From Phanerodontia chrysosporium (taxonomy: Eukaryota; Basidiomycota; Agaricomycetes; Polyporales; Phanerochaetaceae): a DNA stretch of 64,000 nucleotides. A model generated the notes under the pieces. The model saw only the letters and a program-made list of their open reading frames with translations, was not told the DNA's origin and did no database searches. A program made the translations under genes and the position numbers. Location: the NCBI GenBank assembly GCA_001910725.1, contig MJGA01000006.1, forward strand, positions 1,426,001 to 1,490,000, given 5' to 3'. Positions 45,016 to 59,429 of this stretch are shown here, in pieces (the stretch's first letter is position 1; the number at the start of each line of letters is the position of its first letter).

Positions 45016-48000
45016 CTACCGGTTGCGACGCTCGAGCAAGAGCTGCTTCAATTCGTCAATCTGTTCCTCAAGCCTACGAACCTTCTCCTCCATACGCTGC
45101 TCCACACGCCTCTCCGCCTCGTCGACCTGTACCTTCAGGTTCCGCGTCTCCGTAAGGATAATGGACTCCGTGGACTGCCCACGTGTCAGTTTACATTCCA
45201 CCGAGGGTAGACGCGCACTCACATCGGTGGTGTCGGGAAACACGCTCACGAGGCTCTCGAAGGGCACGACGCTGATGCGCAGGCCCTTGCTTGCGTCCTC
45301 CGGCGACGGTTCGGGGTCGCGGATCGCCGGCGTGTCGAAGAAGCCCTGGTCGTACTCCGAGATCCACGCGCGCACCCAGGTGTTCTTGCGCGGGTCGAGC
45401 CGCGCCTCGTACAGCGCGATGACGACGAGCGGGACGAAGAAGACGCCGAGCATCACGGTGCGATTTATCTGCGAAAGTGCATGCGTAAGCGTCGCTGTGC
45501 AAGGCAGGCGCAGGGCAGCAGGCTCGCCTGTGCGTAGCGTTCCTTGGATACGAAGTACTGCCATGGCGCGACGAAAAACACCTCGATCAGGTTGAACGGC
45601 GCGGGATACGTGTACTCATCGGGAGCGCGGATGGACTCGACGGTCTTGTTCGCGAAGTAGGCGAGGTATTCTGCACCAGCATCGCCAGCAACCTGTCCCT
45701 GGGTAAGGCTGCGTACGTGGCAGACTGGGGCATGTGAGACGTACCTCGTCATACGCGGTCGAGAAGAGCGAGATCAGTATGTTGAGAAGGATCAGGACGG
45801 TCGCCACGTTCCACCTGCAGCAGTTCAAGTTAGCATAGCATTGACCCTCGCTCTTCGAAAAACTTACAGGTAATAGAGAAATAGCCCCGGGGCCCATCTA
45901 GCGGTATGAAATTAGTCGACAGCATCTCGAGATAGCAGACCTGATGTACCCTTTCCATCTGTCATAATTTGGTGCCCTGAATAGAGGGATCAGGGAGCCG
46001 AATGCCGTTGAGCCTATAGGAGTACGTACGCCAGTAAAGCTTCGATGAGAGATTTTACGACCTGTCGCCAGTCAGAGAGTGCTCGGACAGGAAATTACGT
46101 AGCACGCTCACTTCTTCTGACTGCTCGCGACGCCCATCCGCCGCATCAAGCGCGAAAAGACCCTGGGTGAAGCCCACGCCGAGCAGTGCCAGAAGCTACG
46201 CATTTGGTTAGATGAGGCCTTATATCAAGCACCGGGCGAACGTACCCCGAAGAAGATTCCAGACTCTTGCAGCATCCGCGCGACACATATCTGCATGGTG
46301 CCAATGTACCTGCACAGCCATGTCAGTATCTCGACGTCAGTTGAGACCGAGACACGTACTCGTATCCGTCGAACACAGGTATCAATCCTGCGTGCAAGCG
46401 TCAGCCCGTGTTCAGAAAGCGGCGAAAGACTGGCGGCGCTTACGCATCCTGAGCCAAGTTTCAGCGACGCTTGCCTTATGTGCACTCGCATTGCTGAAGA
46501 CTCACCAAATCAGAGGCGCCACGAAACTCAGGATCTGGAAGCTGCTCGTCTTGAAAGTGCGTGCATCGTCGCCACGCGTGCTCGAGGAGCCGGCGATGCG
46601 GAGTGTAAAAGCGGCGACCATGAGTGCGTCCGTCGCAAACGAGACGAAGTTCCAAAAACCTAGTGCGCGCCACGAGACGAATCGAAGTAGCTTATAGATC
46701 TGCAGGGCAGCCAGAGTAAGTAGTGAAACGGCAGCAGGCGGTCTGTCTCACCTTCTGGATATCTGCGCAGGGCTGATCAGCGGCTGAGAGGAGCAGATGA
46801 CGAGCTGGATAGCCTACCTTCGAGCGCGAACGCCAGGGCCATGACGTACATAACCAATTCCCAGCCATCGAGCTTTGCTTTCGATGGACGAAGCGTTTCA
46901 AGGGGTTCACGGACTGAACGACGGTCAGTAAGATGAGCAGGTAAAGCAAACGAGTTCCTACCTGCACGCGAATATACGAAGAGGAATATCACCCATATCA
47001 TGATCCTTATGATATTCTGATACCTGGTTCCACGGTCAGATGGGCCATGAAGCATGAAGTTCGAGCCTTGGTATTACCTCGGCACTGATATCCGCGTAGG
47101 GTCCATATGCGCCCAGATACTGCGTCCCAGGGTCTCATCAGGATATACGACGACTACGATTTGATTGTTAATTAATGCCGGTGACACTCCGATGCAGAGA
47201 CCTACATTCAATATCTTTATCCGTCTCATTGTGCTTCTGGATCAGTCGACCCTTCCACAACTCATTTACAACTGAGCTTACACGTCAGTATGCCCAGAGT
47301 AAAATAGAAGGAATATAGACGCACCATCTTGTACTTCGCGACAAGACAGGAAATTAGTGCTTCCTCGGAGATTCAGTAACAGGTAGATGAGAGGCCAGTA
47401 ATGTCCTTACCAATGCAAATCGGTCGCCATCTCGAGGGCGTTAGCTTTGTCGGTCTTGTCCCCACCCTCGATGGCTCGATGCTTGACGTGGATGAACCGT
47501 GTCGTCAACACTGCAGGGATTCTCTCCCGCGGCATGACATGAACGACCTCTTTGGCGATCGTTTCACATGCGATTGCTTCGAAAAGATAAGCATTCCTAT
47601 GCCGTCATCAAACATCAATATTACCTCGGCAGTAATTCTCATTATAGTCGGACGGGTTCTTTTCGGCATCCGTCATGAATTTCTTGTGTGCCCGCAAGAG
47701 ACAGTATGGCAGCTAACGGAGATATGAGAAAAATTGGTTGTGAGCTGGGTAGGAACACTCACAGCTTCGACAAGGTCTCCCGCGGCAGCGATGTACGCTT
47801 TGACGACTTGAGGTGTGATGAGCCTGCTCAAGGGTCCAGTAATGACGTCTGTCGGGACCTCCACAGGCACAAGTTCATAAGTGAGAGCCCGCAATCGCTT
47901 CACGAGACCTGCAGACTGATCAGCGTATGTGGCTGAGGCAACGGTGACAGACGTACGAGATAATGTATCCGGCGTCGGCTCGACGGACACGACCGAGGAT

Positions 48001-48047
48001 ATGGACGCCTGGTCCTCGGTGTCCAGCTCGTTTGTTGGCTGAACCAT
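45016..48047 (-). CDS. YVC1-like TRP cation channel
   Basis: Fungal TRP-type cation channel of the Yvc1 family, which releases calcium from the vacuole. Start MVQPTNELDTEDQASISSV at 48047 (an in-frame ATG at 48077 is an alternative). The cytosolic N-terminal region is conserved: LVKRLRALTYELVPVEVPTD, LPYCLLRAHKKFMTDAEKNP, IACETIAKEVVHVMPRERIP, ALEMATDLHC and VVNELWKGRLIQKHNETDKD. Membrane helices follow: NIIRIMIWVIFLFVYSRA, DGWELVMYVMALAFALE, LGFWNFVSFATDALMVAAF, the FDGYKYIGTMQICVARMLQE segment and LLALLGVGFTQGLFALDAAD. The S6-like WNVATVLILLNILISLFSTA ends in the conserved AYDEVAGDAGAEYLAYFANK. Then come two more hydrophobic parts, LIEVFFVAPWQYF and TVMLGVFFVPLVVIALYEAR. The C-terminus is a coiled coil (VDEAERRVEQRMEEKVRRLE) ending LLLERRNR. 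About 15 exons, no break seen. Confidence 0.9.
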
Positions 48048-49592
48048 GATAGCACACTCGGGGCACAGATAAGACAAGGTTGTTGAGAATGCGGTTGCGT
48101 CTGGGCCGACGTCCTCCCTCCCAGCGGGGAGCCACTCGGTGACTTCATCCCAGGCACCGAGGAGTCAAGCGCCCGGTTCCACCCAAGCTGTCTGCCGCAA
48201 CGTAGACATACATAGGGCAGTATTCTGGCAAGTATCCCGTAAAATCTTGGTCAAAAGGCCTATCTGAAGCTAACCGATGGTGGTTGGACGAGTCTGGCCT
48301 GCTCGCAATGCAACCGTGAGAAACTATGCGTTATGTAATCCTTGCTCTGTCGGGAAGCCCTAACCCTAAGTGCACACTTTGTGGCGTCTGATCCGAACGG
48401 ACATGCCTGGTTTCACTTTCACTCCGCGACGACGACTTTACCGTGCGGACTTTCCAGCGTTTGCTCGTGCTAGCTGTTCAGCCTGCGGTACTTTCGCGCT
48501 CTCTAGCATGGCAGTCGTATGTATCGTCGTCTGGCCGGTCTGCAGCTCGTTACGTGTCTCGCGGTGCTCCAGCTCGGTCGACAGGCTGCCCCGTCGCTCG
48601 CGTGTGTCCGGGTGCCGACGGCGTGCTCTGGGCCCCTAAGTTCTGCACTGCTATCCAATTCTCTTATCTGCACCGTCCCTTGCCCTATCTCTGCGTTTCC
48701 ACCCATCACTAACCCGCGTTGCGTCGTCTCAAACTCCCTTCCGTCTACGGATATACAAATTGTCGGTCAGCACCCAGTCAAGCGAGGTTTCATTGGCAGG
48801 AGGAATGATCTTCGTATCTTTACTGGTGCGTCATATATTTTTTTCCGTCTTTGGTGGCTCATAGCAGACACGATACATGCACACAGTCCAGCTTGCCGCA
48901 ATAAGCGGCAGGTCCAGCATTGCATCTCCCTCATAGCTCAAGCACTGGTCAGTGACGTGTCTCTCTATTAGAGTGGTGATTGAATGTATTTGGCCGTCTA
49001 GGCGACGTCAGTTACCCCGAGATAAGGCTATCATTGCTCGATGATAAGGGCTCCAGCGGTCGGCTGCGACTTGCACGATAAGGCCTCTGTCTATCCGTCA
49101 TTATCCCGTGCTAGTCCGAGCATGGGGCTCCGAAGACTCTCTCTCTCCGCACGTCCACACACCTGACCAGGGGCCCGCGAACGCGATCAATCATCTCGCT
49201 CTTGCGCTCCCTTGTGCATCGCTACTCTTCAGGCACCACGTGCTCTCGGCAGCCGTCGCTGACTGAGTGGATCATATACTCCGTCTCGATGGTTCATAAG
49301 CAGACGCCGCCGTCGTGTCGCGACTGGCCCTGCAGCCAATGGCTTCGCGCGATAGTGGGAATGCTGACCGAAGCCATCACTCAGCTCGGCTCGAGAAGCT
49401 GGCTGGGCCGTTGAGGGGCTCATCGCGTGAGAAGCGAAGCCTTGCTCAATTGCCTCAGTAGGATCTTGGACACTGGAACCTCGTCTCTTGCTCGAGATAC
49501 ATATACGACTTGCTTCTGAGGATGGAGACGTCGTCATCGTCCGCTCTCGTCCCCGACACACCTCCAGCGAAAGCAACAGTCGAATTACAGCC
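48048..49592. other. Intergenic, 1.5 kb, divergent promoters
   Basis: Separates the divergent TRP channel and sulfhydrylase genes. An open frame at 48519-48971 (150 codons) has no recognisable domain and is not called. CCCTAACCCTAA at about 48357-48368 is a two-unit telomere-like motif without further repeats. Confidence 0.4.
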
Positions 49593-51532
<1,940 letters not shown>

Positions 51533-52148
51533 GCACCCCATGGACTCACCAATCTGTACTCTAGACGGGACATTCTCTGAGCGGTTCTGGGCTACTCTGC
51601 ACATGTGTCGGTTTTTCTCTTTCTTGCTATCTTTTGCTGGATGCTTCTTGTACATCATCTCACATCCTGAAATACATCGCTCTGGGTCATACAAGACACT
51701 TCCACGACGTTGTGAGCGCCTTCAAGTTGCCCCATCCTCAGTTACTTGTAACTGGCGAAGGGAAGGGAGTTTCCCTCTAAGTCGTTCTGGCCAGAAAATA
51801 TGACGAAATCTGCAGTGCTAGGTGAATGAAAGCCATCATTCAGCCTAGCTTCGCCGTAGTGTCGGAATGTCCATGCCATGGACTTCAAGGCGGCTTGGGG
51901 AGAAGAAGGACCCCGGAGGAAGGATGTCTGGGGTCTTCGTTCGTGTTGGAGCAGCCCCGCGCTTACTGCTTAGTCAGCAAATGAGCGCGTCCGTCTTTCG
52001 CGTCCGACACGACCTGACTCTTGCCTCCACGCCCTTGTCCTCCTCGTCCAACGCTCTTTCTCTCTCTCTTGGGTCCCATACTATCATTTCTGGATAATTT
52101 ACTCTCTAATTATATTCCTGCGCCGGACCACATATACACACGCGTAGC
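51533..52148. other. Intergenic spacer, 0.6 kb
   Basis: 3' region of the sulfhydrylase gene and promoter of the Rad4 gene. No gene supported. Confidence 0.4.
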
Positions 52149-55100
52149 ATGCCAGCCGCCATACAAGCAGAGTCGAGTTCCGCTATTGACGGTGAAAGCG
52201 AGGACGATTTCGACTGGGAGGAAGTCGAGGTACCGCTACAACAGGAGGATATATCCCACTTCCCGAGCTCTGCCGCGTCAGGGTCATCTACACCTGCACC
52301 GAACATCGAGATCACCATTCGAGCGAAGCCCAAGCAGGATGATACTGCAAAGTGCGCAGCTCTGTTGGTTCTGTCTGTTGCTTCGCTCATTTCGTTTCAG
52401 GAAGAGGGCCGCAGAGATACAGGCGGCACGTATTGCACGTTTGACGTGCCACAAAGCCCACACGTTGCTCTTGCTTGCCAATGCACGAACCAGAAACAAA
52501 TGGATCAATGACGATTTATTGCGCGTATGATAACCATTTACACCTTGCCTTGGGTACTCATGGCGTGTATAGGCTCGGCTCATGTCCTTGACTCCATTCA
52601 CCTCCAGAATGCCTTCGCTCAAATTACCAAGTCTCGCTATCCCGACGCTTCGGTACGCGGTCACATGTTCCAATCTGCCATTGAGCGTCTCGTCTCTTGG
52701 TGGATCACCGAATTTAGAGTGTTACCGACCGGCCATATCCGCAGCAGGACATTCGAAGAGGTTCAGGAAGAACTCGCACGGAAAGAGGCTGCAAGGAAGG
52801 TCGACAGGAAGGGCAAGGGGAGGGCTCGCGATGTCGAAGAAGACGAAGAGGAGAAGGGAGAGGTCATCCGGAGCGAGAAGAGTTTGATGAAGCATGCTCT
52901 CAGCCGCAAGGGTTCTCGCGATACCAGTGCCCAACTGTTTACAGCGTTATGCAGAGCTCTTGGCATCCCCGCACGTCTAGTCGTGAGTCTCCAGAGCGTG
53001 CCATGGCAAGCGAAGGTTGGCCAACGAAAGACTTCGCCGAAGAAGCCAACGAAGAAGAAAGACCTCAAGGGCAAGCAGAAGGCCACAGAAGACGACAACG
53101 ATGATGATGATGATGAGGATATGGAAGAGGTCGATATTTTGCCGCGGACAAGAAGTTTCCGGGTGATGGACATCGAGTCGATGGAAGCAGCACGCCTGCG
53201 AGCTCTGACAAAGGCAAGCAGAAGGCCGCTCCGGTCATCAACTTGCGCAAGAGCAGAGGCCGTAAGCTAGGCACCGCATCACCGAAGCCACCAAAGAAGC
53301 GTATGTAGCACACTTCTCGTCCGACGCTTGTTTTCTTATCTCGTCCGTAGGAGACCGTACGCCTGACCCAACTAGATCTGCACCGGTGTTTTGGACTGAG
53401 GTGTTCTCTCGTGCCGACGCGAAATGGCTCCCCGTGGACCCAATACGCGGATTCGTCAACAAGCGGAGCATATTCGATCCCTCTATTCCCCTCAACAACC
53501 TAGCAGGCACCAGGATAGAAAATCGCATGGTCTACGTGGTGGCCTTCGAGGAAGATGGGTACGCCAGGGATGTGACACCACGCTATGCGAAGGAGTTTGG
53601 TGCGAAGGTCGCGAAGATACAGCACGGTGGCAAGGGGAAGAAGGATTGGTGGGAGAGCGTCATGCGCCTCGTTACGCGGCCATTTAGGCTGGTAAGTGTA
53701 TACGCTGGATCTGCTATATTCGGGCACATACCGTCTCTCCTTAGAACCGAGACGACTCGAAGACGAGGAGCTGCAAACGAACCAATTAACCGAGAAGATG
53801 CCCGAGACGATGGCCGGCTTCAAGAACCATCCACTGTATGTGCTCGAGCGGCACCTCCGGCGAGACGAAGTCGTGCATCCACTTGTCGAGCTCGGCAAAT
53901 TCCGCGGCGAGCCCGTCTACCCCCGTGCGAATGTGCTTGCGCTCAAGACGGCAGAGAATTGGATGCGCCAGGGACGCAGGGTGCGCGCGGGCTGCCAGCC
54001 GATGAAGTGGGTGAAGCAGAACGCGGTCACTGTGAATCGGCGCCGCGCGCTCGGATGGCGCTAGCCGAGCGCGACCACCTGCCCGTCGCCGGCCAGAGCG
54101 AGGGTTTCTCGAACGAGCAGGACGGCATGCAGGGCTTGTACGCAGAAAGCCAGACAGAGCTCTATGTCCCGGACCCTGTGGTCGATGTAAGTCGGCTTCG
54201 AGAACGCAGGAATGGCTGCTGACCGCTATCTGCAGGGCAAAGTGCCGAAGAACGATTTTGGGAACATTGATCTCTACGTGCCGACCATGCTTCCGGCGGG
54301 CGCTGCGTACATTCCTCGTACGTGACATTGTGGATTGACGAGACTTCATTGACCAATATTCGATTTGCAGTCAAAGGCGCAGCCAAGATAGCTCGACAAC
54401 TAGGGTTTGACTATGCTGAGGCTGTAGTAAGTACACTTTGCTCGCCTTCTCGCCCTTCTTACTGACATTTGGCAGACAGGCTTCGAGTTCAAGAAACGCC
54501 GGGCTTACCCGCTCATCACTGGTATTGTGGTAGCCGCCGAAAATGAGCAAGCTGTCCTGGAGGTGGGTACCCTCCTATCGCCCAATTTATGCGTGGAATT
54601 GTAATGCCTCTCAATTAGGCGTATTGGGAAGCAGAGCAAGAGGCAGAGCAAAAACGACGTATCAAGGAACGCGAACAGGTGATTAGACGCTGGCAGCGCC
54701 TTATCCGGGGCTTGCGCATCCGGCAACGCCTACAAGAGGAATACGGTGGCACAGGCGAGTTACAACAGGGGGCGGGTAGACCTGCGCCTGAAGATGAGGT
54801 CAGGGCTATCGATGCACCGCTAAGTCATTTCCGCTCACACCTTACCAGATATCCCAAGAGGCAGGCGGGTTCCTGACGACTGCGGACGATGTCGTCAAAC
54901 CGTATATGCTGCCGCGCAACCTCCATGAGGTGCTCCCTGAGTCTTCTGCCGCGCCAGATAAGCCTGAGAATATCGTTGCCAAACCATTGAATGTGCCCAA
55001 TGGAATTGACCCAGCACCTCTCCAGCCGTCATCGGGGATGATCTTCGAGGCATTTGACATAGGGGAGGAGGAGGAACAGTTCGACGAAGTGCCACTGCAC

Positions 55101-55568
55101 GAGGCACGCACGCCGACCGGAGGCGCCATCAAGAGCATGGCCGAACTCGCGCTCGCGCACGCCCAGCGACACGAGGCCGCGTCAGATCCGCCCGTCGAAG
55201 AGGTGCTGCCGGAGTCTCCAGCGCCTACCGCAGCTCCGAGGACGAGTGGCCGGTCGAGTCGTAGTCGAACAAGCACCCCAGCGAAGACGAAGGGCTCTAC
55301 GAACGGGAAGAGCAGCGCCGCGAAGTCATCGGCCCAGAAGCAGACACCGCGGCGGGGGCGCAAGCGTGCGCGGAGTAGCGATGAGCGCGCAGAATCCGAT
55401 GAAGACGAACCCGTGGCGACATCATCTGCGAACCGGTTACGTACCACGACTACGGTGGCACCGGTGAAATCAGACCGCGTGCTCCGTTCACGCAAGGGCA
55501 AGACAGAAGCGCAGAAGGAGGCGGAGCGCGAGGAAGAAGAGGCTTTCCGGAGGGCCGTGGGGGAATGA
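52149..55568 (+). CDS. RAD4: Rad4/XPC DNA-damage recognition protein, two bases missing
   Basis: Nucleotide-excision-repair damage sensor acting with Rad23 in the nucleus. Start MPAAIQAESSSAIDGESEDD, acidic N-terminus with FDWEEVEVPL. The transglutaminase-like domain is split by acidic/basic inserts: HKAHTLLLLANARTRNKW, FHLQNAFAQITKSRYPDAS, RDTSAQLFTALCRALGIPAR and VFWTEVFSRADAKWLPVDPI. The DNA-binding beta-hairpin domains follow: BHD1 FKNHPLYVLERHLRRDEVVH, BHD2 PMKWVKQNAVTVNRRR, BHD3 GLYAESQTELYVPDPVVDGK, PKNDFGNIDLYVPTMLPAGA and AAKIARQLGFDYAEAVTGFE. The tail after 54842 is low-complexity and basic, ending EEEEAFRRAVGE. Two one-base losses are needed: in the T run at 53137-53140 (to reach FAADKKFPGDGH) and at 54051-54054 (CTCGGATGG, to continue RAL into MALAERDHLP). 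Clear orthologue otherwise. Confidence 0.92.
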
Positions 55569-56192
55569 TACCACCAATGGAACTTTATTCTACACCTGGT
55601 ATGATGGGCATATACTCCCAGGTTTTCTGATATTGACCGTTGAGATCTCCTAGCAGACTGTCGTCTTCGATTGTGCCTGTAACGCATGTATTGCACATAG
55701 TATTCCCATGGACCCTTTCCGACAGTTCGTATCATGGCTTTGACCGGTCCTGACCCTTGGGACTGGTCTCGCCTCCTCATAGAAGTGGGCCTCTGTCGTC
55801 TGCAGCGAGTTGCATTTTCCAATGCTGACAAATGTAGTGGGAATCTCCCAGTTGGTTATTGATATTCAGCTACAACCGGAAATCATTAACATTCGTCATC
55901 CAAGTTGTTTTTGCCAAGATTATGTCCAGTACGTGTTTTGGGTTGCTATCTCTGTGGTGAATTCCCGGTCTACCATTCCAGAATGCCTCCGTTAGGCATT
56001 TCCTGTCCGCATCGGTCTCGGCGGCACTAGGGAAACCCTGGAAAAAATAGAAAGCTGCCTCACCTTGTCACTAGGTTCCTACACGCACAGGCACCATTGT
56101 GTCGATCATTGAGGTGAGTCGCATAAAACTACTCAAAGCGACGACTGCTGATCTCTCAGCAGGATAACATCGCCGAAGACTCAGCTATTGGC
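55569..56192. other. Intergenic spacer, 0.6 kb
   Basis: AT-richer than its flanks. No gene supported; right end is the promoter and possible 5' UTR of the HET-like gene. Confidence 0.4.
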
Positions 56193-59100
56193 ATGCCGTT
56201 GACTCGCAGTCGATCCACTGAGGTTGGTGACAACGATCCGCGAGCACCCCCTTTTCATCGTACTATCCCCTTACCTCAGCACAATCCACTCAAGCCAAGT
56301 AAAATACCACCAGTATCCACCGTATCTACCTCTTGCCAAATCGAGCGGTTCGACTCTGGGTATGCTACAGCAGATTCGATCGATTCGCCTGCTTCCCCAA
56401 GTGCTCCTAGGTCTGACGGCGGATACGACCTTAAAGCCGGTCATGCATATGAGCCCAAGCCTCCTCTCCCTACTTTCCATACCGACGACCTCTTGTCCTT
56501 TCAAAGACCTCCCACTCGATCCCCCTCCCCTTACCTGATCGATTTCGACGGCCCCGTTGACTTCCGTACCGTGGACAGCTCGGACGCGTGCGGCTTGGAC
56601 GTGGATAGCCTTAATGCAGAGCACCCGGAAGACGACAGCTTGGACCATGACAGTGCTACTGACGCTTTGTCACTTCCTCCTCTGCCCGACTTTTCATCAA
56701 ACCGGCAGGACCATAGAGTAGGGACGCATCGCCAATACCTATTCAGCCAGTTATCCTCGAGCAGCAATCCCTTCTCTGTGCTTCGTATCCCGCAAGATCA
56801 AGTCCCTCAGCCTCAAGGGTCGTTTACTAGCCGACAATTTGGAGACCATCAACCTGGAGGTACAGCGGCCATGGCCAGCCTTCTACCTGAACCGCTCTTC
56901 GCCAAGCAAAGGAATTCTATAGAACCAAAGCTTCACCATCATGAAGACCTAGCACATGTCGGGAACAGGCCTCTGCCCACGCCACCCATTGAAGGCTATG
57001 GTCAACCAACTCACTCCGTTACATCTGTCGAGATGGATTCCAGTACGCAGCGTCGGACGCCACCTGCGGCGCAGACAAACCTGGTGACCTACTCAGGCGC
57101 CGGTGTGTCTCCTCTCCCTACTCCTCCGTCGTCTCCCAATGCTCTGGAGGTCGACGATGAGAATGTTCGTGCACCCGCTGCTAGTGCATGCCTCGAGACA
57201 TTCCACAGCGCCCATTGCACTGGCTCTCCGTCCAGCATTCGCGCTACCACCGCAGTACACACCCCTCCACAACACCTGCGCGCCGAGGCCCCCGTTCTTC
57301 GCCAATCTCCGTTTACGTATCCCTGGATTAGCGTCTCGAACGCCTCTCCACCCCCGGTATACGACTCTCCAGAACCTCGCCTTTCGGCGGCAGACGTGAC
57401 GCAGTCTTCAGATTTCTGTCCTCCTCTCCGCCCGCCGACGTCTCTCGGTCTGTGGAAGCATTTGAGCCCGTTGGTCAGAGACACCACGATGCAGGGCCGC
57501 CATGAGCGCACAGCACCTCAACCTATACCTCCAGCGCTGCGTACAATTTTTGGCCTCGACTGCACGGAGACTGCCGTCCGTTCTCCGGGCATGTTGCGGA
57601 GACAGGACTCTCAGCCTTGTCACGGCGCCAGATCATTGGAGGGTGTATGGAAGTTAGCTCGTATCATGACGAACTCCCCATCTACCCCAGTAGACGCGTT
57701 CAAACAATTCCCGAATGGGGAGATGTTCTCCGTTACCCACGACAGGAGAGACACGGCCTGTCCACTCCAGAAGTGCTTCAGGGGCACGGGAGCGATCCGG
57801 AACGAACTGGCCGACATACAATGTCACGATCTTAGCGTACACGGACTTCTCGAGAAGCTCAACTGGGTGCTCGGGACTGAGTATCCACTCGACGATTCGC
57901 TTTATTCACTGCTGGAGTCTTATGTAAATGACGCCACCTGCGACTTCGGATGGGCATACGGGCACGTTCGGCGGGGCTGGTTCTGCGACATCAACCGTCT
58001 AAAGGACCGCTTGGAGAGAAGCCGTTCGAAAGACGAGACGATGCGCACCGAGGCCATAGACTACCGACGAAATCTCATCATCAAGCCCCGCACACCGCCC
58101 CGTCGTGTATGGGACCTCTACAGCAACCGCGTTCTTCCGTTCTGGGTGCTGCTCACTACAGATATTCCGAAAAATCTTTGGGCAGTCTCGCACAGCTGGA
58201 TGAACGAGAAGCAGATCAGGTACAGCCGCACACGCATCAATGGGTCGGAATGGGCAGTGCCTGTCCCCAACGACGCGGAGCTGGACCACGTCCGCATCGA
58301 GCTGCTCAACCTGGGTGCAGAATACGTCTGGCTCGATGTGCTCTGCTTGAGGCAGCAAGTAGACGAAATTCGGAGCTACGAGCTAGGCTGGACTAAGGAC
58401 AAGCGGGAAGCTGTCGAGGCGGTTCGACAGAGGGAGTGGAAACTTGACGTCCCGACCATAGGCTATGTTTTCCGGTGTAAGCCGTCACAAGTCGTTATCA
58501 CCTATTTCAGCGGTCTCGGCAGGCCGTTCAAACTCACGTCTCAAACGTTCGAGGATTCTCGAAGCTGGTTCAACCGAGTTTGGACAGTACAGGAGACTAC
58601 ACACAACTGGCTTCTCGGAGGCTTGATACCTGACAAGGTCATTCATGACGACAAAGACGCTGAGCTACCCTCACGGTTCCACGAACGGATCTGCGATCTC
58701 ACGATGACTCTCTCACAGGATGAGCCAGATCTCTTTGCATTGGTGAAGGCGCTGCGAAACCGCCAGGGCACCCACCATGTCGATCGCGTCAGCGCCTTGG
58801 GTCTTCTCTTGAACTGCGGTGCCCTCCCCATTTACGACACGAAGATGCGATGCGAGGACGCCTGGAGTCTGCTCTTGCAGCAAATGACACCACGACATCG
58901 CACCGATCTTCTGATCTCCTGTCCAGTAGCCGGCAACGCTCCAGGGTGCAAGTGGCGTCCTTCCTGGTTGCAGATGCAACAGGAGCATATCATCCCTGGG
59001 GAGACGAGGGCTATCAACTGTTCCGAGGGCGAGCTGCTCAAGCTCCCGACGCGGGATCACGAGGCCCTCCGCGCTGGCATTGTGTACTGGAACTACGCGT

Positions 59101-59429
59101 ATGTGATTGAGGAGTGCCAGTTCGTCATGGGAAAATCCGGCATGCGAATGCACGTGCTCCTCGGCTCACCTACACATGCCGACTTCAGGACGGCACCGTT
59201 CCTTGTCGAGACCTCAAACGTACCGCTCGATCCAAGCATTTGCTATGCCGCGGTCGGCATAGCTGACTTGGAATATTGGGTTCTGGGGACGATTTTGGAT
59301 AGCCATGAAGGCATGGAGTATGTCAAATTCGAGAAGATCACCACTTTTCGCATGCCGGATGCGAGGGAGAGGGAAAGGCTTTGGCATCTCAATCCTGGGT
59401 ATTCTGATACGCCTATCTTTTACCTCTGA
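56193..59429 (+). CDS. HET-like domain protein with long disordered N-terminus
   Basis: Intronless frame of 1,078 residues. The first 600 residues are proline/serine-rich and probably unstructured, with repeated LPTPP motifs (e.g. RPLPTPPIEGYGQP, VSPLPTPPSSPNAL). From about residue 555 the protein is globular. It carries the hallmarks of the fungal heterokaryon-incompatibility (HET) domain: WAVSHSWMNEKQ (about 660), ELLNLGAEYVWLDVLCLRQQ (about 705-725), then WFNRVWTVQETTHNWLLGG (about 793). HET domains in ascomycetes trigger cell death on fusion of unlike strains and resemble TIR folds; basidiomycetes have large HET-like families with mostly unknown roles. The C-terminus (ERERLWHLNPGYSDTPIFYL) is also found as a decayed inverted copy just downstream. 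No membrane helix. Confidence 0.85.
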   Translation: MPLTRSRSTEVGDNDPRAPPFHRTIPLPQHNPLKPSKIPPVSTVSTSCQIERFDSGYATADSIDSPASPSAPRSDGGYDLKAGHAYEPKPPLPTFHTDDLLSFQRPPTRSPSPYLIDFDGPVDFRTVDSSDACGLDVDSLNAEHPEDDSLDHDSATDALSLPPLPDFSSNRQDHRVGTHRQYLFSQLSSSSNPFSVLRIPQDQVPQPQGSFTSRQFGDHQPGGTAAMASLLPEPLFAKQRNSIEPKLHHHEDLAHVGNRPLPTPPIEGYGQPTHSVTSVEMDSSTQRRTPPAAQTNLVTYSGAGVSPLPTPPSSPNALEVDDENVRAPAASACLETFHSAHCTGSPSSIRATTAVHTPPQHLRAEAPVLRQSPFTYPWISVSNASPPPVYDSPEPRLSAADVTQSSDFCPPLRPPTSLGLWKHLSPLVRDTTMQGRHERTAPQPIPPALRTIFGLDCTETAVRSPGMLRRQDSQPCHGARSLEGVWKLARIMTNSPSTPVDAFKQFPNGEMFSVTHDRRDTACPLQKCFRGTGAIRNELADIQCHDLSVHGLLEKLNWVLGTEYPLDDSLYSLLESYVNDATCDFGWAYGHVRRGWFCDINRLKDRLERSRSKDETMRTEAIDYRRNLIIKPRTPPRRVWDLYSNRVLPFWVLLTTDIPKNLWAVSHSWMNEKQIRYSRTRINGSEWAVPVPNDAELDHVRIELLNLGAEYVWLDVLCLRQQVDEIRSYELGWTKDKREAVEAVRQREWKLDVPTIGYVFRCKPSQVVITYFSGLGRPFKLTSQTFEDSRSWFNRVWTVQETTHNWLLGGLIPDKVIHDDKDAELPSRFHERICDLTMTLSQDEPDLFALVKALRNRQGTHHVDRVSALGLLLNCGALPIYDTKMRCEDAWSLLLQQMTPRHRTDLLISCPVAGNAPGCKWRPSWLQMQQEHIIPGETRAINCSEGELLKLPTRDHEALRAGIVYWNYAYVIEECQFVMGKSGMRMHVLLGSPTHADFRTAPFLVETSNVPLDPSICYAAVGIADLEYWVLGTILDSHEGMEYVKFEKITTFRMPDARERERLWHLNPGYSDTPIFYL

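Noticed and set aside
48357..48368. CCCTAACCCTAA telomere-like motif (also CTAACCCTAACCC near 4848-4858)
   Set aside because: Only two units; the second is simply an intron 3' end. No telomere or subtelomere is implied.
48519..48971. 150-codon plus-strand frame upstream of the sulfhydrylase gene
   Set aside because: No family resemblance and lies in a divergent promoter region.
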